This document shows positions 19,075 through 28,392 of a stretch of DNA of 64,000 nt, one piece after another. Every line of letters begins with the position of its first letter. The stretch's first letter is position 1. The position numbers and the translations under genes were made by a program. The notes below the pieces were generated by a model. That model was not told the origin of the DNA and searched no databases. It was given only the letters and a program-made list of their open reading frames with translations. The stretch lies in the NCBI RefSeq assembly GCF_000307025.1, contig NC_018584.1:1054001-1118000 (forward strand), written 5' to 3'. Source of the stretch: Listeria monocytogenes ATCC 19117. Lineage in GTDB: Bacteria; Bacillota; Bacilli; Lactobacillales; Listeriaceae.

Positions 19075-19284
19075 TTATTTTTCCCAGAGCGCGAAGTCTG
19101 GGTTTTCCTTTTCATAAGCTAAGTGCGCGTCACTAATTTTTTCGACAAATTCGATGTGGAAAGGTTCATCTTTTAAAAGTTGGCGTACTTTTACTTCGCT
19201 TTCCGCTTCTACGTATAAAGATTGTGTTTTTTCGCGTACGGGTGTTTCTGTCAGTGTTTCTTGATAAAATACTTTAAAAATCAT
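19075..19284 (-). CDS. rpoY: RNA polymerase epsilon subunit RpoY
   Basis: A 69-residue small protein (DUF1447, YkzG). It begins [20 protein letters not shown] and matches the RNA polymerase epsilon subunit, which binds the core enzyme near the beta-prime jaw. It lies 6 nt upstream of rnjA, as in B. subtilis, so transcription machinery and RNA decay are co-expressed. AAGGAGAG precedes the ATG. Confidence 0.93.
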
Positions 19285-19466
19285 GTTTTTCTCTCCTTAA
19301 ATTTTAAGTTTAGTTTTTAAAAATAGATTCTCTGGTCGAAAACCTAATAATTATTCAGTAATAATTGGCTTGCTTTCAGTTGTGGACTTAGTAGCAAGCG
19401 GATATGGGTGCACGAGATACTGACAATCAGGCATAAAAAAGACAAAGAAAAATTACCACAGACTAA

Positions 19467-19496
19467 TGTATAAAAATAGCTGTGCACGTATGTTAA
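19467..19496 (-). promoter_or_regulatory. Promoter of rpoY-rnjA
   Basis: Minus strand TTAACA (19496-19491), 18-nt spacer, TATACA (19472-19467). Confidence 0.55.
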
Positions 19497-19710
19497 ATTT
19501 CTTATCCGTTATAATTGCATACCTTTATTTTGGGAATTTGAAACAAATTTCCGAGTAAAAGATGTAATTATAAGTTTTTTTTCACGTTCCATTGTCGTTC
19601 TACAAATGTTCATCCGATCTATATCCTTCATTCTAATATACCATAAATCCAGATAATTGCTACTAGAAAGTATAATTAATTTTGTCAACCCTGTTATCAA
19701 TGAGATTTTC

Positions 19711-19719
19711 TGCTATAAT
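19711..19719 (+). promoter_or_regulatory. Extended -10 promoter of the HAD gene
   Basis: TGCTATAAT: TG at 19711-19712 and perfect TATAAT at 19714-19719; no good -35. Confidence 0.6.
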
Positions 19720-19767
19720 TTAAACATAATGATTTAAAAATGGATAGAGGATAGAGGCGTTTAATCA

Positions 19768-20538
19768 ATGAGTAAAATTGTATTTTTTGATGTAGATGGG
19801 ACACTTGTAGGAGAAACGAAAGAAATTCCAGCATCAGCGAAGCAAGCGATTGCTAAATTGAAAGAAAATGGCGTTTATGTGGCTATTGCAACTGGTCGTG
19901 GTCCATTTATGCTTGATGAAATCAGAAAAGAATTAGATATTAATTCTTATATTTGCTACAACGGTCAATATGTTATTTTTGAAGGAAAAGAAATATACGC
20001 TAAACCATTACCAACAGAATCTTTAGAACGATTAATCACGGTTGCATCGGAGCATGAGCATCCAATTGTTTTTTCAGGAAAAGATTCCATGCGCGCGAAT
20101 TTACCGGATCACGACCGGGTGACAATCGGAATGGATTCTATTAAAAGAGATTATCCTAAAGTGGATGCTAATTATTATAAAGGTCGTGACATTTATCAGT
20201 GTTTACTTTTCTGCGATGAGTCGTATGATGCTTATTACCGAGAAGAATTTAAGCAGTATGGTTTCTTGCGCTGGCATGATGTTTCCGTGGATGTTTGTCC
20301 AGCTGACGGTTCGAAGGCGGAAGGCATTAAACAAATGATCAAAAAACTTGGCTTCTCGATGGAAGATACTTACGCATTTGGCGATGGTTTGAACGATATT
20401 GCAATGCTTCAAGCTGTTGGAACTGGCGTGGCAATGGGCAACGGCCGTGATGAGGTAAAAGCGGTCGCTGACTATGTTACGGATCATGTGGATGAAGATG
20501 GGGTTTATAAAGCTTTAGAACATTTAAAATTAATTTAA
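19768..20538 (+). CDS. Cof-type HAD-IIB sugar phosphatase
   Basis: A 256-residue HAD hydrolase. Motif I is FFDVDGTLVGE with the nucleophile aspartate at residue 8 and acid/base at 10, motif II is in AIATGRG, and motif III/IV is GDGLNDIAML, with the C2B cap between. Such enzymes dephosphorylate small sugar phosphates, nucleotides or flavin precursors; the substrate cannot be read from sequence. Monocistronic, with a bidirectional terminator after it. Confidence 0.9.
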   Translation: MSKIVFFDVDGTLVGETKEIPASAKQAIAKLKENGVYVAIATGRGPFMLDEIRKELDINSYICYNGQYVIFEGKEIYAKPLPTESLERLITVASEHEHPIVFSGKDSMRANLPDHDRVTIGMDSIKRDYPKVDANYYKGRDIYQCLLFCDESYDAYYREEFKQYGFLRWHDVSVDVCPADGSKAEGIKQMIKKLGFSMEDTYAFGDGLNDIAMLQAVGTGVAMGNGRDEVKAVADYVTDHVDEDGVYKALEHLKLI

Positions 20539-20542
20539 AATA

Positions 20543-20583
20543 TCAAAAAAGCCTGTGCTCAAAAATAGAGCACAGGCTTTTTT
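20543..20583. terminator. Bidirectional terminator
   Basis: AAAAAAGCCTGTGCTC pairs with GAGCACAGGCTTTTTT, loop 7 nt. Confidence 0.93.
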
Positions 20584-20585
20584 GG

Positions 20586-21614
20586 TTATTTTTTGAACGG
20601 AACACAGCTAGTTCTTTCGATTAAGCTTGTATTCACTTGGATTTGTCTGGTTTCAAAATTCGTATCAGCTTTAATTTGTTTGGACAAAAGGGCAAGTGTT
20701 TGTTCAGCAATATCACGTTTTTTAACATGAACAGTGGTTAGTTCTGGTGTAATTACTTTACTTTCATTAATATTGTCAAAACCTAATACGGAAACTTGTT
20801 CAGGGACTTTGATAGATAGACTTTGTAGCATTTTAATCATGCTAATAGCCATGTAATCATTTTCGCAAAAAAGAGCAGAGGGTAAATCTTGCAATTCAGC
20901 AATGGCTTCTTTTACCGAAACTTCCTCTTGGATTTGCATTGCTGGTAAATGAAAGACATGTTGTTCAGGGACTGAAATATCGGCTTCTTCTAAACGAGCA
21001 AAAAAGCCACTTTTCCGCTCATCAAAATTTTTAATGCGTGGTACCCCCATCACATAACCAATTTTTGTATGTGCTAGTTGTAAAAGGTAGTCAGCTGCTT
21101 TATATCCACCGAGAAAATTATTAATAGAGACAAAGTTGGCTGAGATATGTGGATGGTGTGTATCTAAGACAACGATTTTAGGATATTCCTGTTGTATTCG
21201 GTTAATTTCTTCAGCGTTTAAATTAGTGCCAAGTAAAATCAGGCCTGCTGTTGGTTGCTCTTTTTCTGCTTCAGCAAGTTCTTCTAATATGGTTGTTGCA
21301 TCGAAGGTAGAGATAACCAAATCATATGGGTAACTAGCGATTTCAGCAGATAAATAGCTAAGTAGCTCACTGAAAAAAGGTAAGTTCTGATATTGTTCGG
21401 TAATCAAGTTAGGACTTTTGCATGCGATAAAACGAATGGTTGATTTCTTTTTCATTTTTTTATTGGTATTACGTAACGGGACGTAATTATTTTCCTCGAC
21501 AATTTGCAGAATATGTAAACGGGTTTCTTCACTTACGCCAGCTTTTCCATTCAGCGCAAGGGAAACGGCCGATTTCGAAACGTTTGCTAATCGTGCAATA
21601 TCTTCCAGCTTCAT
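20586..21614 (-). CDS. LacI-family regulator of the adjacent sugar operon
   Basis: A 342-residue repressor: LacI helix-turn-helix at residues 1-25 (MKLEDIARLANVSKSAVSLA), hinge, and a periplasmic-binding-like effector domain. Transcribed away from the six-gene sugar operon; both promoters contain repeats of an AGTTTAG/CTAAACT-type motif, so it most likely represses the operon and itself. ATG at 21614 follows AAGGAGAAATGAATA. The inducer is probably a sugar or sugar phosphate from the pathway; not determinable here. Confidence 0.88.
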   Translation of the reverse strand: MKLEDIARLANVSKSAVSLALNGKAGVSEETRLHILQIVEENNYVPLRNTNKKMKKKSTIRFIACKSPNLITEQYQNLPFFSELLSYLSAEIASYPYDLVISTFDATTILEELAEAEKEQPTAGLILLGTNLNAEEINRIQQEYPKIVVLDTHHPHISANFVSINNFLGGYKAADYLLQLAHTKIGYVMGVPRIKNFDERKSGFFARLEEADISVPEQHVFHLPAMQIQEEVSVKEAIAELQDLPSALFCENDYMAISMIKMLQSLSIKVPEQVSVLGFDNINESKVITPELTTVHVKKRDIAEQTLALLSKQIKADTNFETRQIQVNTSLIERTSCVPFKK

Positions 21615-21630
21615 TATTCATTTCTCCTTG

Positions 21631-21676
21631 TTTACTAAATTTATCTTATTTAGTATATCATGTTTAGTAAATCAAA
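21631..21676. promoter_or_regulatory. Candidate LacI operator cluster at the regulator promoter
   Basis: TTTACTAAA (21631-21639), TATTTAGTA (21648-21656) and TTTAGTAAA (21663-21671) are opposed copies of one half-site. They cover the -10 box, the spacer and the region between promoter and start codon of the regulator gene. Confidence 0.5.
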
Positions 21677-21680
21677 ACAA
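21652..21680 (-). promoter_or_regulatory. Promoter of the LacI-type regulator
   Basis: Minus strand TTGTTT (21680-21675), 17-nt spacer, TATACT (21657-21652). Confidence 0.65.
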
Positions 21681-21702
21681 AAAATAGCATACCTTCAGTC
21701 TT

Positions 21703-21719
21703 CTAAACCTCTCGTTTAG
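21703..21719. promoter_or_regulatory. Inverted repeat CTAAAC-N5-GTTTAG
   Basis: A perfect 6-bp inverted repeat midway between the two divergent promoters, sharing its half-site with the copies over both promoters; likely an auxiliary LacI operator. Confidence 0.45.
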
Positions 21720-21771
21720 TTCTTTTATATAAAATAAACTAAAACAATATATAAAATAATCTTTAATTTTA

Positions 21772-21800
21772 TTGACTTAGTTTAGAAATGATACTATAAT
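21772..21800 (+). promoter_or_regulatory. Promoter of the sugar operon
   Basis: TTGACT (21772-21777), 17-nt spacer and perfect TATAAT (21795-21800), the best sigma-A promoter in the window. The spacer starts with TAGTTTAG, a putative operator half-site, so the repressor would block RNA polymerase directly. Confidence 0.85.
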
Positions 21801-21807
21801 GCAAATA

Positions 21808-21822
21808 AAGAAAGCGATTACT
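21808..21822 (+). promoter_or_regulatory. Candidate cre site (CcpA)
   Basis: AAGAAAGCGATTACT matches the cre consensus WTGNAANCGNWNNCW at all but one position. It lies at about +1 to +15 of the operon transcript, where CcpA binding represses. Confidence 0.62.
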
Positions 21823-21876
21823 GATTGCTTTTTATGAGAACTAAAATAATTACTAAACTAAAAAGGTGGTTAGAAG

Positions 21877-23280
21877 GTGGAGGCGGTTAAAATTGGGTTT
21901 GCGCCGACAAGGCGAAGTATATTTAGTGCACCAGATGCAGTCAAATATGCGAATCTCACACGAGATAAACTAAACGAACTAAATATTGAATTTGTGGACA
22001 TTGCAGAATTTAATGAAGATGGATTGCTTTATGATGATGCAGATGTGATGAAAATTGCAGCAAAATTTAAAAAGGCTGGAATCCAAGGTTTGTTTTTACC
22101 ACATACTAATTTTGGAACGGAATATGTTTGTGCGAGACTTGCTAAAGAGTTAGATGTACCAGTATTGCTTTGGGGTCCGCGTGACGAACGACCTGATGAA
22201 AATGGTGTGAGACTTCGAGATACGCAGTGCGGTTTGTTTGCAACTGGAAAAATCTTACGTCGGTTTCAAGTACCATTTACTTATATGACAAATTGCCGTC
22301 TATCTGATCCAGAGTTTGAACGAGGAATTCGAGATTTCATTGCAGTTTGTAATACGGTAAAAACATTTCAAAACATGCGGATTTTACAAATTGGACCACG
22401 GCCATTTGATTTTTGGACAACGATGTGTAATGAAGGAGAGTTGCTAGAAAAATTCAATATTCAATTAGCTCCAATTCCGCTTCCAGAATTAATAAAAGAA
22501 ATTCGTAGCGTATCTAGCGAACAAATAGAGGAAGTGGATGGAACCGTCGAATATTGTCACGGTTGTGCAATCGTTAAAATTAAAGAAGTTGACTTACGAA
22601 TGGTTGCTGCTCTTAAAGTTGCGATGAAAAATTTAGCAACAAAATATGGTTGTAGTGCGATTGCCATCCAATGTTGGACTGCACTTCAAGATGAAATTGG
22701 TATTATGCCTTGCGCTGCAAACGCGATGCTCATAGATGAAGGAATTCCAGTTGTTTGTGAAACAGATATTCATGGAGCAATTTCTTGTTTATTAATCGAA
22801 GCGGCAAATTTGGGCAGAAATAAAAGTTTTTTTGCAGATTGGACTGTTAGACATCCAGATAATGAGAATGGTGAATTGCTACAACATTGTGGACTGTTTC
22901 CGTTTTCTGTTGCAAAAGATAAACCGGCAATTGGCTATCCGTTAGCATTTGATTCACCTGGTGCAGTCGAAGCGGAAGCGAAAGGTGGCGAATTAACCTT
23001 ATGTCGTTTTGATGGTGATAATGGCGAATATTCCTTGTTACTGGGTAAAGCGAGAGGTATTGAAGGTCCGTATACAAAAGGAACATATCTTTGGATTGAG
23101 GTAGATAATTTGAAACGATTAGAGGAAAAAATCGTTTCAGGACCATATATTCATCATGTTAGTGGTATCCATGCAGATGTGGTCCCTATTCTTTATGAAG
23201 CATGCAAATACATTGGCATAAAGCCAGACCTCTATGATCCAATTGAAGAAGATATAAAAGCTTATTTACGCGGTGAATAG
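21877..23280 (+). CDS. L-fucose/L-arabinose isomerase-like sugar isomerase
   Basis: A 467-residue protein resembling the fucose/arabinose isomerase superfamily: N-terminal Rossmann-like domains and a C-terminal domain with a metal site, conserved stretches being LWGPRDERP, NCRLSDPEFERGI and CWTALQDEIG. First gene of the operon; GTG start with AAGGTGG 7 nt upstream. Next come a split transketolase and an FGGY kinase, so it should isomerise an aldose to the ketose that is then phosphorylated. D-apiose to D-apulose is my proposal from context; fucose or arabinose themselves do not fit because no aldolase or epimerase is present. Confidence 0.72.
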   Translation: MEAVKIGFAPTRRSIFSAPDAVKYANLTRDKLNELNIEFVDIAEFNEDGLLYDDADVMKIAAKFKKAGIQGLFLPHTNFGTEYVCARLAKELDVPVLLWGPRDERPDENGVRLRDTQCGLFATGKILRRFQVPFTYMTNCRLSDPEFERGIRDFIAVCNTVKTFQNMRILQIGPRPFDFWTTMCNEGELLEKFNIQLAPIPLPELIKEIRSVSSEQIEEVDGTVEYCHGCAIVKIKEVDLRMVAALKVAMKNLATKYGCSAIAIQCWTALQDEIGIMPCAANAMLIDEGIPVVCETDIHGAISCLLIEAANLGRNKSFFADWTVRHPDNENGELLQHCGLFPFSVAKDKPAIGYPLAFDSPGAVEAEAKGGELTLCRFDGDNGEYSLLLGKARGIEGPYTKGTYLWIEVDNLKRLEEKIVSGPYIHHVSGIHADVVPILYEACKYIGIKPDLYDPIEEDIKAYLRGE

Positions 23281-23295
23281 AGAAAGGAGTAAAAA

Positions 23296-24120
23296 ATGAG
23301 TGAATTAAAGTTAAAATCGTTTGAAATTAGAAAAGATGTTCTAAAAATGATATATGATGCAAAAACGGGACATACTGGTTCAGATTTATCATGTGCGGAT
23401 ATTCTTGTGGCGCTTTACTATGGTGTGCTGAATGTTAATCCGGAAAATCCAGAAGCTTTAGATCGTGATCGTTACGTTCAAAGTAAAGGACATGCTGTCG
23501 AAGTTCTTTGGGCAGTTTTAGCAGATAAAGGGTTTTTTGCAAAAGAAGAATTGGCTGATTTCTCCGCATTTGGCTCGCGTTTAATCGGGCATCCAAATAA
23601 TAAAGTAGCTGGAATTGAAATGAACACAGGTTCGCTCGGCCATGGTTTATCTGTTTCGGTGGGTATGGCATTAGCTGCTAAAATGGATGGGAAAAGTTAT
23701 CACACCTATACACTCATGGGGGACGGGGAACTTGCAGAGGGGTCTGTCTGGGAAGGCGCAATGGCTGCAGCAAATTATAAATTAGATAATTTGACTGCGA
23801 TTATTGATCGGAATTCCTTACAAATCTCCGGTCGAACAGAAGATGTAATGAGTGTAGAACCTTTGGCAGATAAGTGGCGCGCATTTGGTTGGGATGTTAT
23901 CGAAGTGGATGGAAATGATCCGGATAAGCTACAAGCGATTTTTAAAACAGTTAATGTGACTGGAAAACCTCGTCTAATTATTGCAAAAACGATAAAAGGT
24001 TATGGGGTTAAAATGGCTGAAAATGCTGCTAAATGGCATCATTACGTACCAAGCAGTGAGGAATACGAAATAGCTATGAAAGATTTAGAGGAAAGAATGG
24101 AGGCGTGCCGTCATGAATAA
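23296..24120 (+). CDS. Transketolase, N-terminal (thiamine-diphosphate-binding) subunit
   Basis: A 274-residue protein equal to the N-terminal third of transketolase. The thiamine diphosphate/Mg motif begins GDGELAEGSVWEG (about 142) and ends in IIDRN; the SKGHAVEVLW and NTGSLGHGLS regions bind cofactor and substrate. Catalysis needs the partner encoded immediately downstream (8-nt overlap). Split transketolases of this size include the AptA/AptB apulose-4-phosphate transketolase; L. monocytogenes also has whole transketolases elsewhere, so this pair is pathway specific. Confidence 0.9.
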   Translation: MSELKLKSFEIRKDVLKMIYDAKTGHTGSDLSCADILVALYYGVLNVNPENPEALDRDRYVQSKGHAVEVLWAVLADKGFFAKEELADFSAFGSRLIGHPNNKVAGIEMNTGSLGHGLSVSVGMALAAKMDGKSYHTYTLMGDGELAEGSVWEGAMAAANYKLDNLTAIIDRNSLQISGRTEDVMSVEPLADKWRAFGWDVIEVDGNDPDKLQAIFKTVNVTGKPRLIIAKTIKGYGVKMAENAAKWHHYVPSSEEYEIAMKDLEERMEACRHE

Positions 24121-25060
24121 AATAGCGAACCGCCAAGTAATGTGTGAAGTTTTAATGAAAGAAGCAACTCGTAACGATAGTAATTTAGTTGTTTTAACAA
24201 GTGATTCAAGAGGATCCGCTTCGCTGGGGGCTTTTGCTGAGAAATTTCCAGAGCGACTAGTTGAAACTGGGATTGCCGAACAAAATATTGTTGGAATTGC
24301 AGCAGGCTTAGCACATAGTGGCAAGCGAGCTTTTGTCGCTTCACCAGCATGTTTTCTAAGTATGCGCAGTATTGAACAGGTAAAAGTAGACGTGGCTTAC
24401 TCAGACACGAATGTAAAATTGATTGGTATCAGCGGTGGTGTTAGTTATGGTGCACTTGGTATGAGCCATCATTCGCTTCAAGATATTGCTGTTACTAGAG
24501 CGATTCCTAATTTAGAAGTCATTCTACCAGCTGATCGTCTGGAAACGGAAGCTGTTTTTGACTATTTGCTTCAATCAAATCGGCCGGCGTACGTTCGTCT
24601 TGGCAGAAATGCGGTAGAAGATTGTTACGCAGAAAAACCAGTATTTCAAATTGGGAAAGCTGGAACCCTTAGGAAAGGAAACGATGTGTCAATTTTAGCA
24701 ACTGGTGAAATGGTACGAGTCGCACTTGATGCAAGGGAAGAATTGAAGTTGAAAGGAATCAGCGCGCGTGTATTGAATTTTTCAACAATCAAACCATTTG
24801 ACCAGGGAGCTGTAGAAGCGGCATTAGCTGAAACAAAACTACTTATTAGCATAGAAGAACATAGTATTTATGGTGGCTTAGGTGCAGCAGTGAGTGAAGT
24901 GGTAAGTAGTTCGCCAACAAGTATTCGTCATTTGATCTTAGGAATTCCAGATGAACCTGCTATCGCTGGAACGAGCCAAGAAATCTTTGATTATTATGGC
25001 TTATCTGCTACTGGTATTGTTGCTACAGTTATGAAAAACCTTGGAGACGAAAGAAGATGA
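24113..25060 (+). CDS. Transketolase, C-terminal (pyrimidine-binding) subunit
   Basis: A 315-residue partner subunit carrying the Pyr domain and the C-terminal domain. The catalytic glutamate that activates the cofactor is E56 in ETGIAEQNIVGIAAGLA; SHHSLQDIAVTRAIPN is the substrate-side histidine region. It starts 8 nt inside the N-terminal subunit gene and overlaps the kinase by 4 nt, so dosage is matched. The active enzyme should be an A2B2 assembly. Confidence 0.9.
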   Translation: MNKIANRQVMCEVLMKEATRNDSNLVVLTSDSRGSASLGAFAEKFPERLVETGIAEQNIVGIAAGLAHSGKRAFVASPACFLSMRSIEQVKVDVAYSDTNVKLIGISGGVSYGALGMSHHSLQDIAVTRAIPNLEVILPADRLETEAVFDYLLQSNRPAYVRLGRNAVEDCYAEKPVFQIGKAGTLRKGNDVSILATGEMVRVALDAREELKLKGISARVLNFSTIKPFDQGAVEAALAETKLLISIEEHSIYGGLGAAVSEVVSSSPTSIRHLILGIPDEPAIAGTSQEIFDYYGLSATGIVATVMKNLGDERR

Positions 25061-26520
25061 AGAAACACTATCAAATCGCTATTGATCAAAGCACATCTGG
25101 AACGAAAGTATTATTGTTTAAAGCAGGTGAACTTGTAGATCGTTTAGATAAAAAGCATCGACAGTTGTATCCGAAGAAAGGCTGGGTAGAGCATAATCCA
25201 ATCGAAATTTGTCAAAATGTCCGTACATTAATTGCGGACATATTGGCAAAACATGATTTAATTCCAGCGGATATCGAGCGACTTGCTTTGACGAATCAAC
25301 GGGAAACAATTGTAGCTTGGGATAAACAAACGGGCAAGCCACTTTATAATGCGATTGTATGGCAATGTAATCGAACAAAAGAACTTTGCGAAACATTAAA
25401 AAAAGCTGGTTATGAAAAAAGAATTAAACAGCTTACCGGATTGAAAATTGATTCTTATTTTTCTGCTTCTAAAATGAAGTGGTTATTGGAAAATAGTTCT
25501 GCGGTGCGGGATGCAGCAAGTCGTAATCAATTGGCATTTGGCACAATGGATGCTTGGTTGTTATTTTCGCTTACGGATGATAGTAATTATTTCACAGACC
25601 GAACAAACGCCAGCCGCACACTCCTTTATGATATTGAAAAAAATGATTGGTCAGATGAGTTACTCGAACTTTTTGGAGTTAAACGTGCTTATTTACCAGA
25701 AGTGAAGCAATCTGCTGGAAGTTTTGGAAGTTATCAGGAGATACCGATTCATAGTGTGATGGCTGATTCAGAAGCGGCACTTTATGGACAAGGCTGTGAT
25801 GCATTTGGGGCAGTGAAGGCGACGCTTGGGACAGGATGCTCTGTTATGATGCAAATTGGTGAGAACAGATTACCTGAAAACGATGCTATTTTGACAACTC
25901 TTGCCTGGGATGTTGCAGGCGTGAACCAGTTTGCGTTAGAAGGAATTATTCGTTCTTGTGGAGACACATTGGTTTTTTTATCCGAACAATTAGAACTGTT
26001 TAATGATTACGATACAGCTTGTAAGCGAGCATTTCAATTACCATGCAATGAGGGTGTTGTGCTAATTCCTGGACAATTAGGTTTAGGTTCGCCTTATTGG
26101 AATACAGATATACGAGCAGAGATTCTTGGTCTCACACGAGAACATACAAAATGGCATATTATTCGTGCCGGTTTTACAAGTATTGCATTTCAAATTAAGG
26201 CTGTTATTGACCAAATGGAGTTAATGACAGGTCAAAATATTAAGCGCTTACAAGTAGACGGGGGATTAACAAAGCAACATGAGTTGATGCAATATTTAGC
26301 AGATGTTTTAAAAGCAGAAGTGGCAGTCAGTCCCGCGGAAGAACTTTCGGCAATTGGTGCTATTGAAATTGCCGACAATAAACTACAAAATAAGAGAACG
26401 ATAGCAAAATTGTACCAACCAAATATCACTCATACACATGCTTTGGAAGATTTTCAAGAATGGGAAAAACAAGTGAAAAGCAGTATTCTAAAATTACAGA
26501 AGGTGAGGAATTTTAAATGA
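25057..26520 (+). CDS. FGGY-family carbohydrate kinase
   Basis: A 487-residue sugar kinase. The phosphate-1 loop is AIDQSTSGTKVLL (8-20), the adenosine side GTGCSVMMQIG lies near 258-268, and LQVDGGLTKQHELMQYLADV near the C-terminus. Often annotated glycerol kinase, but it sits between a ketose-forming isomerase and a transketolase rather than with glycerol genes. In the proposed pathway it phosphorylates D-apulose at C4. Overlaps both neighbours by 4 nt. Confidence 0.85.
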   Translation: MKKHYQIAIDQSTSGTKVLLFKAGELVDRLDKKHRQLYPKKGWVEHNPIEICQNVRTLIADILAKHDLIPADIERLALTNQRETIVAWDKQTGKPLYNAIVWQCNRTKELCETLKKAGYEKRIKQLTGLKIDSYFSASKMKWLLENSSAVRDAASRNQLAFGTMDAWLLFSLTDDSNYFTDRTNASRTLLYDIEKNDWSDELLELFGVKRAYLPEVKQSAGSFGSYQEIPIHSVMADSEAALYGQGCDAFGAVKATLGTGCSVMMQIGENRLPENDAILTTLAWDVAGVNQFALEGIIRSCGDTLVFLSEQLELFNDYDTACKRAFQLPCNEGVVLIPGQLGLGSPYWNTDIRAEILGLTREHTKWHIIRAGFTSIAFQIKAVIDQMELMTGQNIKRLQVDGGLTKQHELMQYLADVLKAEVAVSPAEELSAIGAIEIADNKLQNKRTIAKLYQPNITHTHALEDFQEWEKQVKSSILKLQKVRNFK

Positions 26521-28373
26521 ATAATTCGGATCTTGCAAAAGAGGTTGTAAAGCTTGTTGGTGGAAAAGAAAACATTTTAAGTGTGATTCACTGTGTGACA
26601 CGACTACGGTTTAAGTTACGTGATGAAAATCTAGCAGAAACAGAAAAAATCAAAGCATTAAAAGGTGTTATGACGGTTGTGAAAAGTGGTGGACAATACC
26701 AAGTGGTTATCGGTGATCATGTGAGTTATGTTTATGATGAGGTCATTCGAGTATTAGGGATTAAACCAGATGATGCGCCGCAAGATAACCCTGAACAAGA
26801 ACACAAAAGTATTTTTAATAAGTTTGTTGAATTAATTTCTGGAATATTTATGCCAGTACTGGGTCTATTGGCAGCTTCAGGTATTTTGAAAGGATTCCTG
26901 ACAGCGGCAGTTACAATGGGACTAATTAATACCTCAGCTGGTGTTTACGAAGTTCTTTACGCAGCAAGTGATGCCCTCTTTTACTTTATGCCAATTATAC
27001 TTGGGTTTTCAGCAGGGAAAGTATTTAAAACGAATCAATATCTTTCTGCTGCGGTTGGTGCAGCACTTGTTTACCCGACGCTTGTTGATATGTATAGCAG
27101 CGGAGCTCATTTAACATTTCTACATATCCCTGTAATTTTAATGAATTATACAATGTCTGTTATTCCTGTTATTTTAGCTATTTACTTTATGAGCAAACTG
27201 GAAAAAGTATTAGTGAAATTTATTCCGAAAAGTTTACAATTGATTTTTGTTCCTCTCTTATTACTTTTAATTGTGGTGCCTGTATCTCTAATTATTATCG
27301 GACCTGTTTCAACATATGCTAGCCAACTACTTGCAAAAGGAGCATTGGGACTTTATTCGCTTAGTCCAATGATTGCAGGATTCTTCCTGGCTGGTATTTG
27401 GCAAGTGGCTGTCATGTTCGGATTACACTGGGCATTTATCCCGATTTTCATTAATAATATTTCTGTTTTAGGGTACGATCCAATTAATGCTATGCTTTAT
27501 TGTACTGTATTCGCGCAAACTGGTGCGGTTCTGGCAGTAATGCTTAAAACCCGAAACCAAGAATTACGTTCCCTTTCTATAACAGCAACTATTTCAGGAT
27601 TTTTAGGAATCACGGAACCAGCGATTTATGGAGTAAACTTGCCATATAAAAAACCATTTATTATGGCTTGCGTAGGATCAGCATTTGGTGGGGCAATTGC
27701 AGGGATGAGTGCTGCGAAAATGTTTGGAGGCTTCGCGTCTGGTGGGATTTTCGGTATTCCGATGTTCATTAATCCAGATGGAATAGGATGGGATTTTTGG
27801 GGATTCTTAATTTCTTTAGTAGTGGCATTCAGTGTAGCGTTGATTTTAACTTATTTCTTTGGATTTAAAGATAAAGTTGAGGAAGTTGTGATTCAAACAG
27901 GAGAAAAAGCTACATTAGACGAAACTATTTATAGCCCACTTCAAGGGGAAATAATTGCATTAAATGATGTGAAAGATGAAGTTTTCTCTGCTGGTATAAT
28001 GGGAGCAGGAGTAGCGATTCTTCCAGCGAGTGGCGAAATTCGTGCTCCATTTGATGGAACAGTACTTAGTGTTTTTCAAACCAAGCATGCGATAGGGTTG
28101 ATTTCCAAACAAGGAGTCGAGTTGTTAATTCATGTTGGACTTGATACAGTTAATCTAAATGGTCAATTTTTTGACATTGAAGTGAGCGAATCAGAAGAAA
28201 TAAAAAAGGGCGATTTATTAGGAAGATTTGAATTAGATGCAATTAAAAAAGCTGGCTATGATATTACAACGCCTATTATTGTAACTAATAGTGCCACACT
28301 CGCCGATGTTATTACAGTGAACCTTGGAAAAAGCGTAGATAATAACCAAAAGATTTTAGAAGCAAAGGCTTAA
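26517..28373 (+). CDS. PTS beta-glucoside-type permease IIBCA
   Basis: A 618-residue permease with the complete beta-glucoside family layout: IIB (1-85, phosphocysteine C26 in IHCVTRLRF), IIC with about ten membrane segments (100-455) including ITEPAIYGVNLPYKKPF, and IIA (480-618, phosphohistidine H539 in LLIHVGLDTV). It takes up and phosphorylates a glycoside at its glucose unit. Next to a cytoplasmic glycosidase and a pentose-type pathway this suggests import of a disaccharide or aryl-glycoside. Overlaps the kinase by 4 nt. Confidence 0.93.
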   Translation: MNNSDLAKEVVKLVGGKENILSVIHCVTRLRFKLRDENLAETEKIKALKGVMTVVKSGGQYQVVIGDHVSYVYDEVIRVLGIKPDDAPQDNPEQEHKSIFNKFVELISGIFMPVLGLLAASGILKGFLTAAVTMGLINTSAGVYEVLYAASDALFYFMPIILGFSAGKVFKTNQYLSAAVGAALVYPTLVDMYSSGAHLTFLHIPVILMNYTMSVIPVILAIYFMSKLEKVLVKFIPKSLQLIFVPLLLLLIVVPVSLIIIGPVSTYASQLLAKGALGLYSLSPMIAGFFLAGIWQVAVMFGLHWAFIPIFINNISVLGYDPINAMLYCTVFAQTGAVLAVMLKTRNQELRSLSITATISGFLGITEPAIYGVNLPYKKPFIMACVGSAFGGAIAGMSAAKMFGGFASGGIFGIPMFINPDGIGWDFWGFLISLVVAFSVALILTYFFGFKDKVEEVVIQTGEKATLDETIYSPLQGEIIALNDVKDEVFSAGIMGAGVAILPASGEIRAPFDGTVLSVFQTKHAIGLISKQGVELLIHVGLDTVNLNGQFFDIEVSESEEIKKGDLLGRFELDAIKKAGYDITTPIIVTNSATLADVITVNLGKSVDNNQKILEAKA

Positions 28374-28392
28374 TATAGAAAGGGTGAAAAAA

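Larger units (their letters stand above)
19285..19767. other. Divergent intergenic region between rpoY and the HAD gene
   Basis: About 480 nt. It carries the rpoY promoter candidate on the minus strand, giving a leader near 180 nt, an additional minus-strand extended -10 (TGGTATATT, 19643-19635) that would give a 350-nt leader, and the HAD promoter on the plus strand. A 63-codon minus ORF here has no ribosome site and I do not call it. Confidence 0.5.

Noticed and set aside
19509-19700. 63-codon minus-strand ORF between rpoY and the HAD gene
   Set aside because: It starts with TTG without a ribosome site, is low in complexity and overlaps promoter elements.
21703-21719. CTAAAC-N5-GTTTAG as a terminator
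   Set aside because: The stem is short and AT-rich and no T-tract follows; its shared half-site points to an operator.
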